A stretch of DNA of 64,000 nt from Sebaldella termitidis ATCC 33386 (GCF_000024405.1 NC_013517.1:4354843-4418842), one strand, 5' to 3'; counted from the first letter of the stretch, positions 41,339 to 55,286 are shown. Numbers and translations are program-made. Notes: generated by a model from the letters alone, not told the origin.

Positions 41339-43198
41339 TTACTTATTTTTTTCTTTTATAAAGGCTATCAGCAGTGTCATATCATTATGAGTTATCCCGC
41401 TTATTCTGCTTGCCTGCCCTATTGTTTCGGGCTGTGAATATACAAGTCCGGAAATTGCAATATTACTTATACCTTTTATCTTTTCATAATCTGTATCCTT
41501 TGGAATTATCATTTCTTCCAGTTTTTTAAATTTTTCTATCTGATTTTTTTCTCTGTCGATAAAAATTTTATATTTAGAATTGATCTCTACCTGTTCCTTT
41601 ACAATCTTAGATAATTTCTCTGTCTCTATGAATCTTGCCAGACCATCATATGTCATTTCTTTTCTTGCAAGAAATTCAAACGCCGAAACAGGATTATTCA
41701 TGGTGTCATGACCTAGTGATATCAATATTTCATTATTTTCTTTTGTAGGATAAACAGTTATATTTCTTAGTCTTTCCAGCTCTTTTTCTATCTCTTTTTT
41801 CGCATTCTCCAGCTCTTCCAGCTTTTCCTTATCTAAAATACCTATTTCTCTGGCTTTATCAAGTAATCTCAGGAAAACATTGTCCTGTCTCAGTGTCAGT
41901 CTGTATTCTGCCCTTGAAGGAAGTACTCTGTATGGTTCGGGAGTATCTTTATTTATGATGTCATCTATAAGAACTCCTGTATACCCTTCACTTCTGTCAA
42001 TAATAACAGGGGACTGCCCCTTTATTTTTCTCACTGCATTAACAGAAGCCATAAATCCCTGAACAGCAGCCTCTTCATATCCGCTGGTACCGTTAATAGT
42101 TCCTGCTGTATAAAGATTTTCAAGAACTTTTGTTTCAAGTGTCAGTTTCAGCTGATTAGCTGGTATATAATCATATTCCACAGCATAACCGTATCTCATT
42201 ATCTTTGCATTTTCCAGCCCTTTTATTGTTTTCAGCATAGCGTCCTGTGCAAAAGGCGGCATTGCTGTAGTAAAGCCGTTTATATAAATTTCATTTGACT
42301 CCGTGCTTTCCTGCTCCAAAAATATCTGATGATCTGTTTTTTCAGGAAATCTTAAAACCTTTCTGTCAAGTGAAGGACAGTGTCTAGGTCCTTTGGAACT
42401 CACTATTCCTGTTACTATAGGGGAATATTTCAAAAGCTCGCTTGCTACCCTGATTGTTTCCGGTGTTGTATAAGTAAGCCATGTAGGCATTACCGAATTT
42501 TCTTCTTTCAAAGTATAATATGAAAAATATCTCGGATTTTCCTCACCTTTTAATTCCTCAATTTCAGAAAAATTTATTGTTCTTTTATCTATTCTCGGCG
42601 GTGTTGCTGTCTGGTATCTGTCCACCTCAAAGCCGTATTCACGAAGTCTGTCTGATAGTTCCTCGCTTGACTGCTCTCCCTGTCTTCCTGCCTCATATTT
42701 AACATCACCTATTATAAATCTTCCTTTTAGAAAAGTTCCTGTACATAATATAACTGCCTTGGCACCGTATTCTATTCCTACCTGGTCTTTTACCCCTGTG
42801 ACTTTTTTACCGTCAAGGATCAAATCAGAAACTATTCCCTGAACTACCTCAAGATTCTCCTGTTTTTCTATTATTTCTCTCATTTTTATTCTATACCAGT
42901 ATTTATCTGCCTGTGCTCTTGTTATTCTTGCTGCTAGTCCTTTGGTATGATTCAGATTTTTCAGCTGCAAATTATAGCTGTCTATATGTCTTGCCATTTC
43001 CCCGCCAAGCATTCCAAGCTCAGAAACAAGATGTGATTTTCCGGGTCCTCCTATAGAAGGATTACACGACATCATTGCTATATTATCAATAAAAATCGTA
43101 AATAAAGCTGTTTTCATTCCCAGTCTTGCCGAAGCCAAAGCTGCCTCCACCCCTGCATGTCCTGCCCCTACCACTATCACATCATAATCTGTATTCAT
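41339..43198 (-). CDS. mnmG: tRNA uridine-5-carboxymethylaminomethyl modification enzyme, FAD subunit
   Basis: 619 residues, full length. The N-terminal FAD-binding fold is VVGAGHAGVEAALA (9-22), followed by the signature CNPSIGGPGKSHLVSELGMLGG. The middle has GRFIIGD and GPRHCPSLDRK. The C-terminal helical domain binds tRNA and MnmE. With MnmE (59897-61267) it installs the cmnm5 group on wobble U34. The two genes are often near the origin; here they are 17 kb apart. Start ATG 43198 has AGAGGAGAAA. Confidence 0.96.
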   Translation of the reverse strand: MNTDYDVIVVGAGHAGVEAALASARLGMKTALFTIFIDNIAMMSCNPSIGGPGKSHLVSELGMLGGEMARHIDSYNLQLKNLNHTKGLAARITRAQADKYWYRIKMREIIEKQENLEVVQGIVSDLILDGKKVTGVKDQVGIEYGAKAVILCTGTFLKGRFIIGDVKYEAGRQGEQSSEELSDRLREYGFEVDRYQTATPPRIDKRTINFSEIEELKGEENPRYFSYYTLKEENSVMPTWLTYTTPETIRVASELLKYSPIVTGIVSSKGPRHCPSLDRKVLRFPEKTDHQIFLEQESTESNEIYINGFTTAMPPFAQDAMLKTIKGLENAKIMRYGYAVEYDYIPANQLKLTLETKVLENLYTAGTINGTSGYEEAAVQGFMASVNAVRKIKGQSPVIIDRSEGYTGVLIDDIINKDTPEPYRVLPSRAEYRLTLRQDNVFLRLLDKAREIGILDKEKLEELENAKKEIEKELERLRNITVYPTKENNEILISLGHDTMNNPVSAFEFLARKEMTYDGLARFIETEKLSKIVKEQVEINSKYKIFIDREKNQIEKFKKLEEMIIPKDTDYEKIKGISNIAISGLVYSQPETIGQASRISGITHNDMTLLIAFIKEKNK

Positions 43199-43344
43199 TG
43201 TTTCTCCTCTTCATCTATAAAATTATCTTTTTTATATCTTTCTTAAAATAAAAATTACTGTATTATTATATCATATTCTTTAGAGAAAATCTTTTTTGTT
43301 TACTTTAATTTTTTATTCTGCACCTTTTATATATTACTAAAAAT

Positions 43345-43384
43345 AAAAAGATTATCTATAAAATTTTATAAATAATCTTATCTA
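43345..43384 (-). terminator. terminator of the 43398-43940 gene
   Basis: On the minus strand AAGATTAT and ATAATCTT arms are followed by TTTTATTTTT. Confidence 0.6.
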
Positions 43385-43397
43385 TTCACTATTTATC

Positions 43398-43940
43398 TCA
43401 CTCTGTTAAATCTAGTTTTATTGTACAATTCCCTCTATCGGCTATTTTCACAGCTTCTTCATTTGTCTTTACATTTCCGCAATATTTGGGTACACCTTTA
43501 TCAAAGCTGATTACAAATAATCTTGAATGTGTTTTTCCTATAATATCAGGATCCTGAGCATCTACACGGAATATTAGTGCTTTTGCTTCTCCTGATTTTG
43601 TCACACGCCACTCGGCAACTCCTTCTCTTAATGCAGGAAAATGTCCAAAATTCGCATTATATACCTCTTTCATTGTTGACCATGTATTTACTCCGTCGCT
43701 TAAATCTATCCAGACTCTTGAATCATCATATACTGCAAAAACCTTCATATTTTTATAGCCGGGACATTCTTCCGCTCCATAACCGTATTCATCATCTATA
43801 GGATAAAGCTTTTTATAAATACCCGCCGGACGTTTGCAGTCCTTTGACTTCGTGGATGTATAGACACTGCTGAGCGATTCTGCCGAAAATACTGCTGCAC
43901 CTGAAAAAAACAGTACCAATGCTAAAATAAGTTTTTTCAT
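43398..43940 (-). CDS. hypothetical exported protein with four cysteines
   Basis: 180 residues with a clear signal peptide (about 1-20, ending AVFSAES). The mature protein is beta-rich with Cys in SKDCKRP, EECPGY, KYCGNV and GNCTIK, probably forming two disulfides in the periplasm. It recalls small secreted proteins of Proteobacteria and Fusobacteria of unknown function; I cannot assign a family. Monocistronic, with its own terminator and an ATG behind AAGGAGAAA. Confidence 0.65.
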   Translation of the reverse strand: MKKLILALVLFFSGAAVFSAESLSSVYTSTKSKDCKRPAGIYKKLYPIDDEYGYGAEECPGYKNMKVFAVYDDSRVWIDLSDGVNTWSTMKEVYNANFGHFPALREGVAEWRVTKSGEAKALIFRVDAQDPDIIGKTHSRLFVISFDKGVPKYCGNVKTNEEAVKIADRGNCTIKLDLTE

Positions 43941-44022
43941 CTTTTTTCTCCTTGTTTTTATATAGAATAGCAGATATTTATTCTATTTTCAATCATACAG
44001 GTTAATTTTTAGCTGTATATTT

Positions 44023-44646
44023 TTATATATATAAAATAACTACTATTTTACCTTTTTTAAAAATGATCTCTGCTTTATCTGTCAATATCACATTGCTCAT
44101 CAAAATAGAGCTGTCTCTTTTTATATATCTGTCTGAAAGAGGATATTTAAATCCCTTTAATGTTATTCCCTCTATCTCACTGTCAAGTGAAACCATAGAA
44201 AGCGTCTTTCCTGCCTTTCCGGCAATAGTAAAACTCTCTTCCCTGAAAAAAATCTCCTCTTTTTCTGTGAGAATTACCAGCTTATTGTATTTTTCCATAA
44301 GAAAAATATTATTCAAAGTAAAATCAATTCTTTTCCCCAAAGCTCCAACTACATATATTTTCTCATAATTCTCATACCCCATCTCTTCCAGAACAAGCTC
44401 AAAATCCGAAAAGTCCTTCTCAGGGGGAAATTTTTCTGTCTTTATTCCCATCTCAGTCACTTTATCCAGAATTTCAGGCTTTATGGAGTCCAGATCTCCA
44501 TATATACATTTTGGAATATAGCCTTTTTCCAGACAGTAATTCGTTCCTCCGTCGGCACAAAAAATATCAGTATCTTTATCTATAATTTTTTTTAAAAAAT
44601 TATCTTTGTAATCATACTCCCCGTTTAAGAATATAACTGCTTTCAT
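44023..44646 (-). CDS. thiN: thiamine pyrophosphokinase
   Basis: 207 residues. Family motifs: FCADGGTNYCLEKG, GDLDSI (about 52-57), then FPPEKDFSDFELVLEEM and GALGKRIDFTLNNI, which bind metal and ATP. The C-terminal beta-sandwich contains TLSMVSLDSEIEGITLKGFKYPL. It converts thiamine to the diphosphate cofactor with ATP. It sits 16 nt behind the nitroreductase gene. It usually follows rpe/rsgA in Firmicutes; here an rpe-like gene lies a little further upstream. No TPP riboswitch is visible. Confidence 0.92.
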   Translation of the reverse strand: MKAVIFLNGEYDYKDNFLKKIIDKDTDIFCADGGTNYCLEKGYIPKCIYGDLDSIKPEILDKVTEMGIKTEKFPPEKDFSDFELVLEEMGYENYEKIYVVGALGKRIDFTLNNIFLMEKYNKLVILTEKEEIFFREESFTIAGKAGKTLSMVSLDSEIEGITLKGFKYPLSDRYIKRDSSILMSNVILTDKAEIIFKKGKIVVILYI

Positions 44647-44662
44647 TTAGAGTCTCCCGTAT

Positions 44663-45223
44663 TTATTTTATTATTTTTCTGTAATTTTTATTTCTTTGCG
44701 GAATATTCATTACTTTTATTTTTGGATATCCAAAAGCTAAAACAATATGGGGAACATAATTTTCCGGTATTCCGAATTCTTCTCTCTGATCATTATCCAT
44801 CTGGGAAAAGAACATACGCACTATTCCATTCCAGCAGCTTGCTATATTCAGGCTTTCTGCTGCAAGAAGCATATTTTGAGATGCAGCCGAGACATCCTCT
44901 ATAGGTGTCAGATCCGCATTTTCATATGATACTATTACTATTGTCGGAGCTCCGTAAAAAAGATCCAGCATCTCATTACTGCACATTTTTTGTGTAATTT
45001 CATCTTTAGAAGCTTTCCCTGCTTCCTTTGCCAGCATATTTAATTTATCTATAAGCTCTCTGTTCTGAATAGCAGTAAAAAACCAAGGCTGTGTATTATG
45101 TCCTGTCGGTGCCCAGTTTCCTGCCTCTAATATCAGTTCCAGCTCTTCGTCTTTTATCTGTTCATCTCTTCTGAAGGCTTTTGTTGTTCTTCTTGATTTT
45201 ATAACTTCTATTACATTATTCAT
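44663..45223 (-). CDS. nitroreductase family FMN protein
   Basis: 186 residues. The SRRTTKAFRRDE FMN-phosphate motif is at about 9-20, with EAGNWAPTGHNTQPWFF (about 31-47), AASQNMLLAAESLNIASCWNG, and P-IVLAFGYPK near the end. It is an NAD(P)H-dependent flavoprotein. The natural substrate is undetermined; family members reduce quinones, flavins or nitroaromatics. Probably co-transcribed with thiN. Start ATG 45223. Confidence 0.87.
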   Translation of the reverse strand: MNNVIEVIKSRRTTKAFRRDEQIKDEELELILEAGNWAPTGHNTQPWFFTAIQNRELIDKLNMLAKEAGKASKDEITQKMCSNEMLDLFYGAPTIVIVSYENADLTPIEDVSAASQNMLLAAESLNIASCWNGIVRMFFSQMDNDQREEFGIPENYVPHIVLAFGYPKIKVMNIPQRNKNYRKIIK

Positions 45224-45316
45224 AATTTCATCCCTTCTGCCTATTTTTCTTTTCTTATATTATAAACAGAAAACATGAGAAAATCAATCAGCTTCATTTT
45301 TTCCTTTTTATATATG

Positions 45317-45979
45317 CTAAATAAACAGTTTTTTCATATCCTCTATTTTTTCTCTGTAAGTACCGGGAGTGTTGTTAAATAAGGCTGATGTACCCAATAC
45401 ATATACACTTGCATTATTTTTATATAATATTGGTATTGTATTTTTATTTATATTACCATCTACCTCAATTAACGGAGGATTTTCCAAATCTCTAAGACAG
45501 ATATTCAGTTCTTTTAATTTCTCAATTACGCTGTAATTAAAAGGCTGTCCTGCAAATCCGGGATTTACAGTCATTATTAACAGCATATCAACCAGCGAAA
45601 GATATTTTACTATTTCTGATATTGGTGTTTGCGGACTTATGGCAAGTGACGGAGAAATTCCGTTTTCTCTAAGAAACTCTATCTCTTTTTCCGGATTTTC
45701 AGATGTTTCTATATGAAATGATATATACTTCGGCTTAATGGCAGAATACATTTTCATATATTTTAACGGTGTTATAGCAGCCAGATGGATATCAAGAGGT
45801 ATATCCGTATTTTTTTTTATTTCTTCCAGTATATATGGACCCATAGCCATATTATCCACAAAAATACCATCCATTACATCACAGTGCAAAAGTTTAATTT
45901 CAGCTTTTTCCAGTTCTTCTAACTCTTTTTTCAGATTCATCTGATCCGCACACATAATTGAGGCAGCAAACTGTTTCAT
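45317..45979 (-). CDS. ribulose-phosphate 3-epimerase family enzyme
   Basis: 220 residues, TIM barrel. Metal-binding and catalytic blocks are recognisable: AASIMCAD at the start, HCDVMDGIFVDN (about 32-43), DIHL (about 63-66), MTVNPGFAGQPF and EVDGNI (Asp near 170). The usual DVHLM and GFGGQ motifs are altered (DIHLAA, GFAGQ). The divergence from standard Rpe suggests a paralogue acting on another ketose phosphate, for example allulose-6-phosphate. Start ATG 45979 behind AAGGAGGAA. Monocistronic. Confidence 0.8.
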   Translation of the reverse strand: MKQFAASIMCADQMNLKKELEELEKAEIKLLHCDVMDGIFVDNMAMGPYILEEIKKNTDIPLDIHLAAITPLKYMKMYSAIKPKYISFHIETSENPEKEIEFLRENGISPSLAISPQTPISEIVKYLSLVDMLLIMTVNPGFAGQPFNYSVIEKLKELNICLRDLENPPLIEVDGNINKNTIPILYKNNASVYVLGTSALFNNTPGTYREKIEDMKKLFI

Positions 45980-46326
45980 AAAATTCCTCCTTAAATACCT
46001 GCAGGCAGGCTGATAATAAAAATTTCCCCTGTATTTTTACAGAATTCAGAGCAAAAATCATATATTATAAGCTCATTTTAGCAAGTTTTTATATTTCGTA
46101 TCATTCTGTTAAAATATTATTGTCATATATCTATATTTTATTATACTCTTGCAATTATAAAAAAGTATAACTTTTATCACTAAAAATGAAATTTTTTATA
46201 CTTTAGATATTATAAGTCCACATTTCAAAAGCCTGTTTTCAGTTTTTATTCAAAAAAATTAAGCAAATAACTCTTCCTTAAAGCCGGATCCAACAATTTA
46301 AATAATAAAAAAAGACAGCAAACTCA
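45980..46326. other. 347-bp gene-free AT-rich spacer
   Basis: Contains the leader of the epimerase gene and, at its right end, part of the GNAT terminator. I see TATAAT-like elements on the minus strand near 46139 but no good -35, and no ORF or RNA gene. Confidence 0.45.
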
Positions 46327-46345
46327 TTATTTACTATCTTTTTTT
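46306..46345 (-). terminator. GNAT terminator overlapping the coding end
   Basis: On the minus strand AAAAAAAGATAGT pairs, with G-U pairs, to GCTGTCTTTTTTT; the 5' arm lies inside the last codons of the acetyltransferase gene. Confidence 0.55.
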
Positions 46346-46851
46346 AAAATATAAATATCGTGTATCATATCTTTTTCTTTATACCTTTTTACAAAAGAAG
46401 AAATTTTATTAAAACCAAGTTTTTCAGCTAGTCCTGATGATCTGTAATTTTCCGGTCTTATCAGAGCATAGATTTCTTTTTCTTCCATCTTGTGAAATGC
46501 CTGCTTTATAAAAAACATTGCAGCTTCATATGCATATCCTTTATTCCAGAATTCTTTCATAAAAATATACCCTATTTCTAAAATTCTTTTATCCTGAACC
46601 ACAGAATAATGCAGACCAGCCTGCCCTGCAAATCTGCCTGACTCTTTCTCAATGATAGTAAAATAACCTGTTCCGTCTTCTCTATAACTTTTTATATTGT
46701 TATCTATCCACTCTTTTACCTCTTCATCGGAAAAAGAATGCTCCCATGCATACATGACTTCCAAATCCTTAAGCATCACAGACAGATTATCAAAATCTTC
46801 ATAAGTAACTTCTTTTATTACTAATCTTTCTGTTTCCGATATTTTTTCCAT
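46327..46851 (-). CDS. GNAT family N-acetyltransferase (RimJ/RimL-like)
   Basis: 174 residues from ATG 46851 (site GGAGGG). A start at 46869 would add six residues across the ribosome site. TERLVIKEVTYEDFDNL opens the typical RimJ-like fold; GRFAGQAGLHYSV and EIGYIFMKEFWNKGYAYEAAMFFIKQAF form the acetyl-CoA-binding core, with NYRSSGLAEKLGF in motif B. It transfers an acetyl group to an amine; the substrate is unknown. It follows the rRNA operon terminator and is separately transcribed. Confidence 0.87.
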   Translation of the reverse strand: MEKISETERLVIKEVTYEDFDNLSVMLKDLEVMYAWEHSFSDEEVKEWIDNNIKSYREDGTGYFTIIEKESGRFAGQAGLHYSVVQDKRILEIGYIFMKEFWNKGYAYEAAMFFIKQAFHKMEEKEIYALIRPENYRSSGLAEKLGFNKISSFVKRYKEKDMIHDIYILKKDSK

Positions 46852-46900
46852 ATGCCCTCCAAAAATCAAACAATAAATAGTAAAAAATATTTATAAAATA

Positions 46901-46925
46901 AAAAAAATCCTATTAAACAATAGGA
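46901..46925 (-). terminator. rRNA operon terminator
   Basis: TCCTATT (46908-46914) pairs with AATAGGA (46919-46925); T7 follows on the minus strand. It lies just past tRNA-Asn. Confidence 0.75.
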
Positions 46926-46932
46926 AAAAAAG

Positions 46933-47009
46933 TGGCGTCCCTGGCAGGACTCGAACCTGCGACCCTTTGATTAACAGTCAAATGCTCTAACCAGCTGAGC
47001 TACAGAGAC
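46933..47009 (-). tRNA. tRNA-Asn (GTT)
   Basis: 77 nt including an encoded CCA. Acceptor GTCTCTG pairs with CAGGGAC (one G-U). The anticodon loop reads CTGTTAA, giving GTT for Asn. T-loop GGTTCGAGTCC. It is the last gene of the rRNA operon, 12 nt after 5S. Confidence 0.97.
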
Positions 47010-47021
47010 AAATAATTAAAA

Positions 47022-47137
47022 GCTTGGCGAAGACCTATATTCCCTAGAAGTAAATCTAAGTATTGTCGGCGCAAACAGGCTTAACTACCAGGTTCGAAAT
47101 GTATCTGGGTGTACCTCTGTCGCTATGTTCACCAAGC
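47022..47137 (-). rRNA. rrf: 5S ribosomal RNA
   Basis: About 116 nt. The ends GCTTGGTG and CTTCGCCAAGC pair. The internal CGAACCTGGTAGTTAAGCC block is canonical. Boundaries are within a few bases. Confidence 0.93.
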
Positions 47138-47155
47138 AAGGATTGTCTTAAAAAG

Positions 47156-47177
47156 ACAATGAGAAATAAATAGTAGG
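47156..47177 (-). other. 3' arm of the 23S processing stem
   Basis: 22 nt complementary to 50169-50190 except at one position (a G-U in RNA). The two arms flank 23S, as in the RNase III substrate of bacterial rRNA precursors. Confidence 0.7.
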
Positions 47178-47215
47178 ATAGATATCCATCAGTAAAAACG
47201 GTATATATTTTTTAA

Positions 47216-50144
<2,929 letters not shown>

Positions 50145-50168
50145 TCTTTTTTACTTTCTTTCTTTCTA

Positions 50169-50190
50169 CCTACTATTCATTTCTCATTGT
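50169..50190 (-). other. 5' arm of the 23S processing stem
   Basis: Pairs with 47156-47177 around the 23S gene. It lies in a spacer of about 120 nt between 16S and 23S that contains no tRNA. Confidence 0.7.
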
Positions 50191-50230
50191 CCAATTTTAA
50201 CACTTTTAGTTGATTGTTCAAGGAACAATC

Positions 50231-50247
50231 AAAATAAAAGAAGAAGC
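50231..50247 (-). other. 3' arm of the 16S processing stem
   Basis: 17 nt matching the complement of 51825-51841 at 16 positions; the arms flank 16S. Confidence 0.6.
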
Positions 50248-50265
50248 TGCCATCTTATTTCTCCT

Positions 50266-51780
<1,515 letters not shown>

Positions 51781-51824
51781 CAATATTTATTTCCACTACC
51801 TTAATCTTTTCTTTCTTGGCGTTT

Positions 51825-51841
51825 GCTTCTTCTTCTATTTT
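51825..51841 (-). other. 5' arm of the 16S processing stem
   Basis: Complementary to 50231-50247 (16 of 17), in the 16S leader. Confidence 0.6.
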
Positions 51842-51882
51842 CATTGTCCTTTTGTCGGCTTCTTTTTCCGTCGACAAGATAT

Positions 51883-51911
51883 ATACTATCAAATACTTCC
51901 TTTTTTGTCAA
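51883..51911 (-). promoter_or_regulatory. rRNA operon promoter
   Basis: On the minus strand TTGACA (51911-51906), 17 nt, TAGTAT (51888-51883). The implied transcript starts about 95 nt before 16S. The upstream DNA is almost pure A/T, as in UP elements. Confidence 0.75.
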
Positions 51912-52145
51912 TGCTTTTTTTTCCCTTTTTTCTTTTTTTTTATTATGAATACGCTTTTTCAAGTCCTTCTATCTTCTATATCCTTTTATTTTAGGTACTT
52001 TTAGAGAATTCATTTTTTTTGAATTTTAGCTGTATTTTTATAGATTTTTTTCTGTTTTTCATTGTCAGACCTCATTTTTTTAATCGTATAATTAATTTAA
52101 ATTATCATATATTTATAAAAAAAATCTGTTATCCGTAAATTAGTA

Positions 52146-52181
52146 CAGTGACTCATTTGTTTTTTATTAAACGAGTCACTG
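52146..52181 (-). other. hairpin between the GH13 gene and the rRNA operon
   Basis: CAGTGACTC (52146-52154) and GAGTCACTG (52173-52181) arms pair; the flanking ATTTG/CGTTT extend it. No T-run follows on either strand. It may be a weak terminator for the GH13 gene. Confidence 0.4.
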
Positions 52182-52235
52182 CTTTAAATCAGATTTCTAT
52201 ATATCAGACCTTTACAAGTCTATCTTGTTTTTATA

Positions 52236-55200
52236 CTATATACTTTTTTTCCATTTTTTCAGGATCATTCCCTGTTTGGCCCTTATACTAAGTATGATTT
52301 TTCCGTCTTTTCTGCTGTATATATTTTTCCCTGTAAGAAGATCTATGTATCTTTCTTCTGGTTCATCTGTCACTATTTCCAAATCTTCATAGTCATTAAA
52401 TGAATTATTCAGTACTGTTATTATTACACTGTTTGGATTTGACCTTACATAGGCTACTATATCCCTTCCGTCATCCCAGTACAGCTCTTTGAATTTCCCA
52501 TATACCAGTACAGGATTCTCTTTTCTTATTTTTATTACTTTTTTATACCAGAACAGCAGATCCTGGTCGGGCTCCTGCGAATATACCTCATTTTCATTTG
52601 TCAGCGACGGGTTTTTTTCATTGTCATATGTAAACTCATCCCAGAGCATAGGCTTTCTGCAGTAAGGATCTGTAGCTCCCCACATTCCTATTTCATCTCC
52701 GTAAAAAAGCATCGGAGCTCCTACATATGTCATCTGAAATACAGATATCAGCTTCAAAACATCCTTTGGTTTTATAAAAGAGCTTCTCCAGTCTATTGTA
52801 GTATTAGGATGGTAATTTGAGGCGAGATCCGGCCGTATTCCATTATACCCCTGTTCCAGCTGTTTGCCCTCTTCCAGATCTCTCCCCACCCTGTCATTTA
52901 CTATTCTTGACAGCAGTCTGTCTGTATCATGCGAACCGTTCAGATTTTGTGAGGCCTGTATCGCCTGTTTAGGATACCATGTTCTTTTTTCTCTCAGCTC
53001 ATTTAAAAATTCTCCGGCTTTCAGCTTATAGCTTTTATTTTTCTCATAACCCTGATTTATAAAATAACCTATTACTGTTTTCAGCCATTCATAATTCATA
53101 ACCGCATCGAATTTATTCCCCTGATTTATATCATAGCTTGCATTTCCCCACAGTTCTGCAGTTATATATGTATCTTTTTTAGTACTTTTTACTACCTCAC
53201 GCCACTCTATCCAAAAATCCTGATTCTCAAGGCAATTAGGAACATCCAGTCTGAAACCGTCTATTCCGTCATCTTCGTACCAATTTTTGGAAACTTTTGC
53301 ATCAGGACCAAGAAGCCATTTTTTGGTTATATTGAAAATATAACTTTTGAATTCCAGATTATAGCTGTTAAACTCCGGCAATGAATCAAATCCTGCCCAG
53401 CCTGAATATTTTATATTTTCCCTGTTTTTATTTAATATTTTGTAGGCTTCTTCCTCGCTCATTCCATCTTCTATCTTTATATGCTTTGAAAAATCACTGA
53501 ATTTATACCAGTTTTTATACTTGGAATTTTCTCCCTCCATAAGAACCTGGTTAAAACTCCAGTGTCTGTTGCTGCTGTGGTTAAATACACCGTCAAATAT
53601 AACTCTTATCCCGTTTCTGTGCAGTTCTTTTATTAAATCTACCATTATAAGATCTGACTCCGTCCATATCCATGTCGAAGGATCCTCTGTTTCGCCGTAA
53701 CCGTTTTTTCCTTTATTTTCTCCGGTCAGTTTTAGCTCCAGAAGCTTTAGTTCACTGTTATCTTTGGCATTCTTTTTTAATATATCAACATAGCTTTTGT
53801 CTCCATAAGGATTATTTTCATCTATCTCTGCATTATATCTGCTGCCGCTTGTACGTATCGTTCCCAGATCCGGCGATATATGTCTGAAATCATTCGTACC
53901 GTATTTATGGTTCTGGTATGAATAAAATACCGGATTCAGCCATACGGCATTGATGCCCAGCTCTTTCATATAAGGTATTTTTTCTCTTATGCCCTGCAGA
54001 TCTCCACCGTACATTCTTGCATATTTCAGTGAAGTATTTTTTCCGCTCTCACCTTTTATCTCCCAGTCTGTCTTTTCGGAAAAATCACTTGTCCACCTGT
54101 TGGTATCGAATTTTCCTAAAGTTTCTTCTTCTGTATTCCACTTATACATCTCTTCAAAATTGCTCTCATGAAGCTTGTTTATTTCAAAATTTTCCGGTCC
54201 AAATTCATTAAATATAGGATTATTATAGCAGCTGTGGTTATAAAATCTATCTGGAAATATATTATACCAGATTGCTTCCTTTGCCCAGTTCGGTATATAA
54301 AATATTTCGATTTTATCTTTTTCAAAATTTATTTTTATTTTTCTTCCCTTTTTATTGGACAGCTTTCCGTCAAAATAATATTTTGTATTTCCATCCTCCA
54401 ATATAAATACATATGAAAACTCTTTTACATCTTCTTCAAACGAAATACTTCTTTTAAAGTAATCAAAACTGTGTGTAAAATCGCTATGTCTTTCCAGTTC
54501 GTATATCTTTTCATAAATATCCTTTTCATTCAGATCTACACTTATATAAGCCCTCTCTACATCATGGAGCTGGGTTCTTATTGTAAATTCCACTTCATTC
54601 TCGGATATTTTATTCAGATAATTTAATTTTCTGAAATCATGTTTTATGGCTTTTTCAGTCTGATTCTTATCCAGCGCGTCATATGAAAGCTTCCCGGTTC
54701 CCAGTTCTCCTTTTGGAAATAAAGCACCGCTTTCTCCTACTATCAGTATAAGATTATCTTTTTCGGGAACCCATTTTTCATCAAAAATCAGCTTATATTC
54801 ATAATTTCCTTCTTTTACTGCGAGTACTATCTCATACTTATTTTCCCCTGCACTTTTTAACGGAACCTCTTCTATTTCCCAGTTATTAAATGTTCCTGTT
54901 ATCTGCAGCCTGTTTATTTTCTCATATCCATAATCTGTTATATCTACTATAAGTCTTTTAAACCGTGTTTTCACAAGGGAAAAAGTATTTTCCCTTGAAT
55001 TATATTTTATAAGTATATCTATATTACTCTGAAAACCTGTTATGGGCTTTGGTTTTGCATCTTTATCCAGATATGTATCGAATGTATGGGCAAAGGGAGT
55101 AGTGTGATTATATGTTACTGCATAAGTAATGTTATTTTCATCCACTACTTCAAATGAATAGCTTCCGCTCTCTACTTTTTCCCATTTATAAGTATATGTA

Positions 55201-55274
55201 GTATCTTTCAGCTGTGTAAGTTCTTCTTCTCTGTATAAACTGTCATTTCTATATATTATTAATTTATAAATCAT
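52236..55274 (-). CDS. large GH13 alpha-amylase family enzyme
   Basis: 1012 residues. About 330 N-terminal residues are beta-rich, with a CBM/AMPK-like segment (LQITGTFNNWE...YEYKLIFDEKWVPE). The GH13 barrel follows: GFRLDVPN (nucleophile Asp near 671), TAELWG (acid/base Glu near 705) and GSHDTDR (third acid near 781), then an all-beta C-terminal domain. No signal peptide, so probably cytosolic, cleaving glycogen or imported maltodextrins. Closest in layout to neopullulanase or cyclomaltodextrinase. It lies 12 nt behind the M18 peptidase gene in one operon. Exact specificity is not readable. Confidence 0.88.
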   Translation of the reverse strand: MIYKLIIYRNDSLYREEELTQLKDTTYTYKWEKVESGSYSFEVVDENNITYAVTYNHTTPFAHTFDTYLDKDAKPKPITGFQSNIDILIKYNSRENTFSLVKTRFKRLIVDITDYGYEKINRLQITGTFNNWEIEEVPLKSAGENKYEIVLAVKEGNYEYKLIFDEKWVPEKDNLILIVGESGALFPKGELGTGKLSYDALDKNQTEKAIKHDFRKLNYLNKISENEVEFTIRTQLHDVERAYISVDLNEKDIYEKIYELERHSDFTHSFDYFKRSISFEEDVKEFSYVFILEDGNTKYYFDGKLSNKKGRKIKINFEKDKIEIFYIPNWAKEAIWYNIFPDRFYNHSCYNNPIFNEFGPENFEINKLHESNFEEMYKWNTEEETLGKFDTNRWTSDFSEKTDWEIKGESGKNTSLKYARMYGGDLQGIREKIPYMKELGINAVWLNPVFYSYQNHKYGTNDFRHISPDLGTIRTSGSRYNAEIDENNPYGDKSYVDILKKNAKDNSELKLLELKLTGENKGKNGYGETEDPSTWIWTESDLIMVDLIKELHRNGIRVIFDGVFNHSSNRHWSFNQVLMEGENSKYKNWYKFSDFSKHIKIEDGMSEEEAYKILNKNRENIKYSGWAGFDSLPEFNSYNLEFKSYIFNITKKWLLGPDAKVSKNWYEDDGIDGFRLDVPNCLENQDFWIEWREVVKSTKKDTYITAELWGNASYDINQGNKFDAVMNYEWLKTVIGYFINQGYEKNKSYKLKAGEFLNELREKRTWYPKQAIQASQNLNGSHDTDRLLSRIVNDRVGRDLEEGKQLEQGYNGIRPDLASNYHPNTTIDWRSSFIKPKDVLKLISVFQMTYVGAPMLFYGDEIGMWGATDPYCRKPMLWDEFTYDNEKNPSLTNENEVYSQEPDQDLLFWYKKVIKIRKENPVLVYGKFKELYWDDGRDIVAYVRSNPNSVIITVLNNSFNDYEDLEIVTDEPEERYIDLLTGKNIYSRKDGKIILSIRAKQGMILKKWKKSI

Positions 55275-55286
55275 ACAATCACTTCT

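Larger units (their letters stand above)
51781..52235. other. 455-bp gene-free region: rRNA promoter and leader
   Basis: Holds the 16S leader with the processing-stem arm (51825-51841), the promoter (51883-51911), a very AT-rich stretch, and a 14-bp-arm hairpin at 52146-52181 without a T-run. No ORF with a supported start. Confidence 0.55.
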
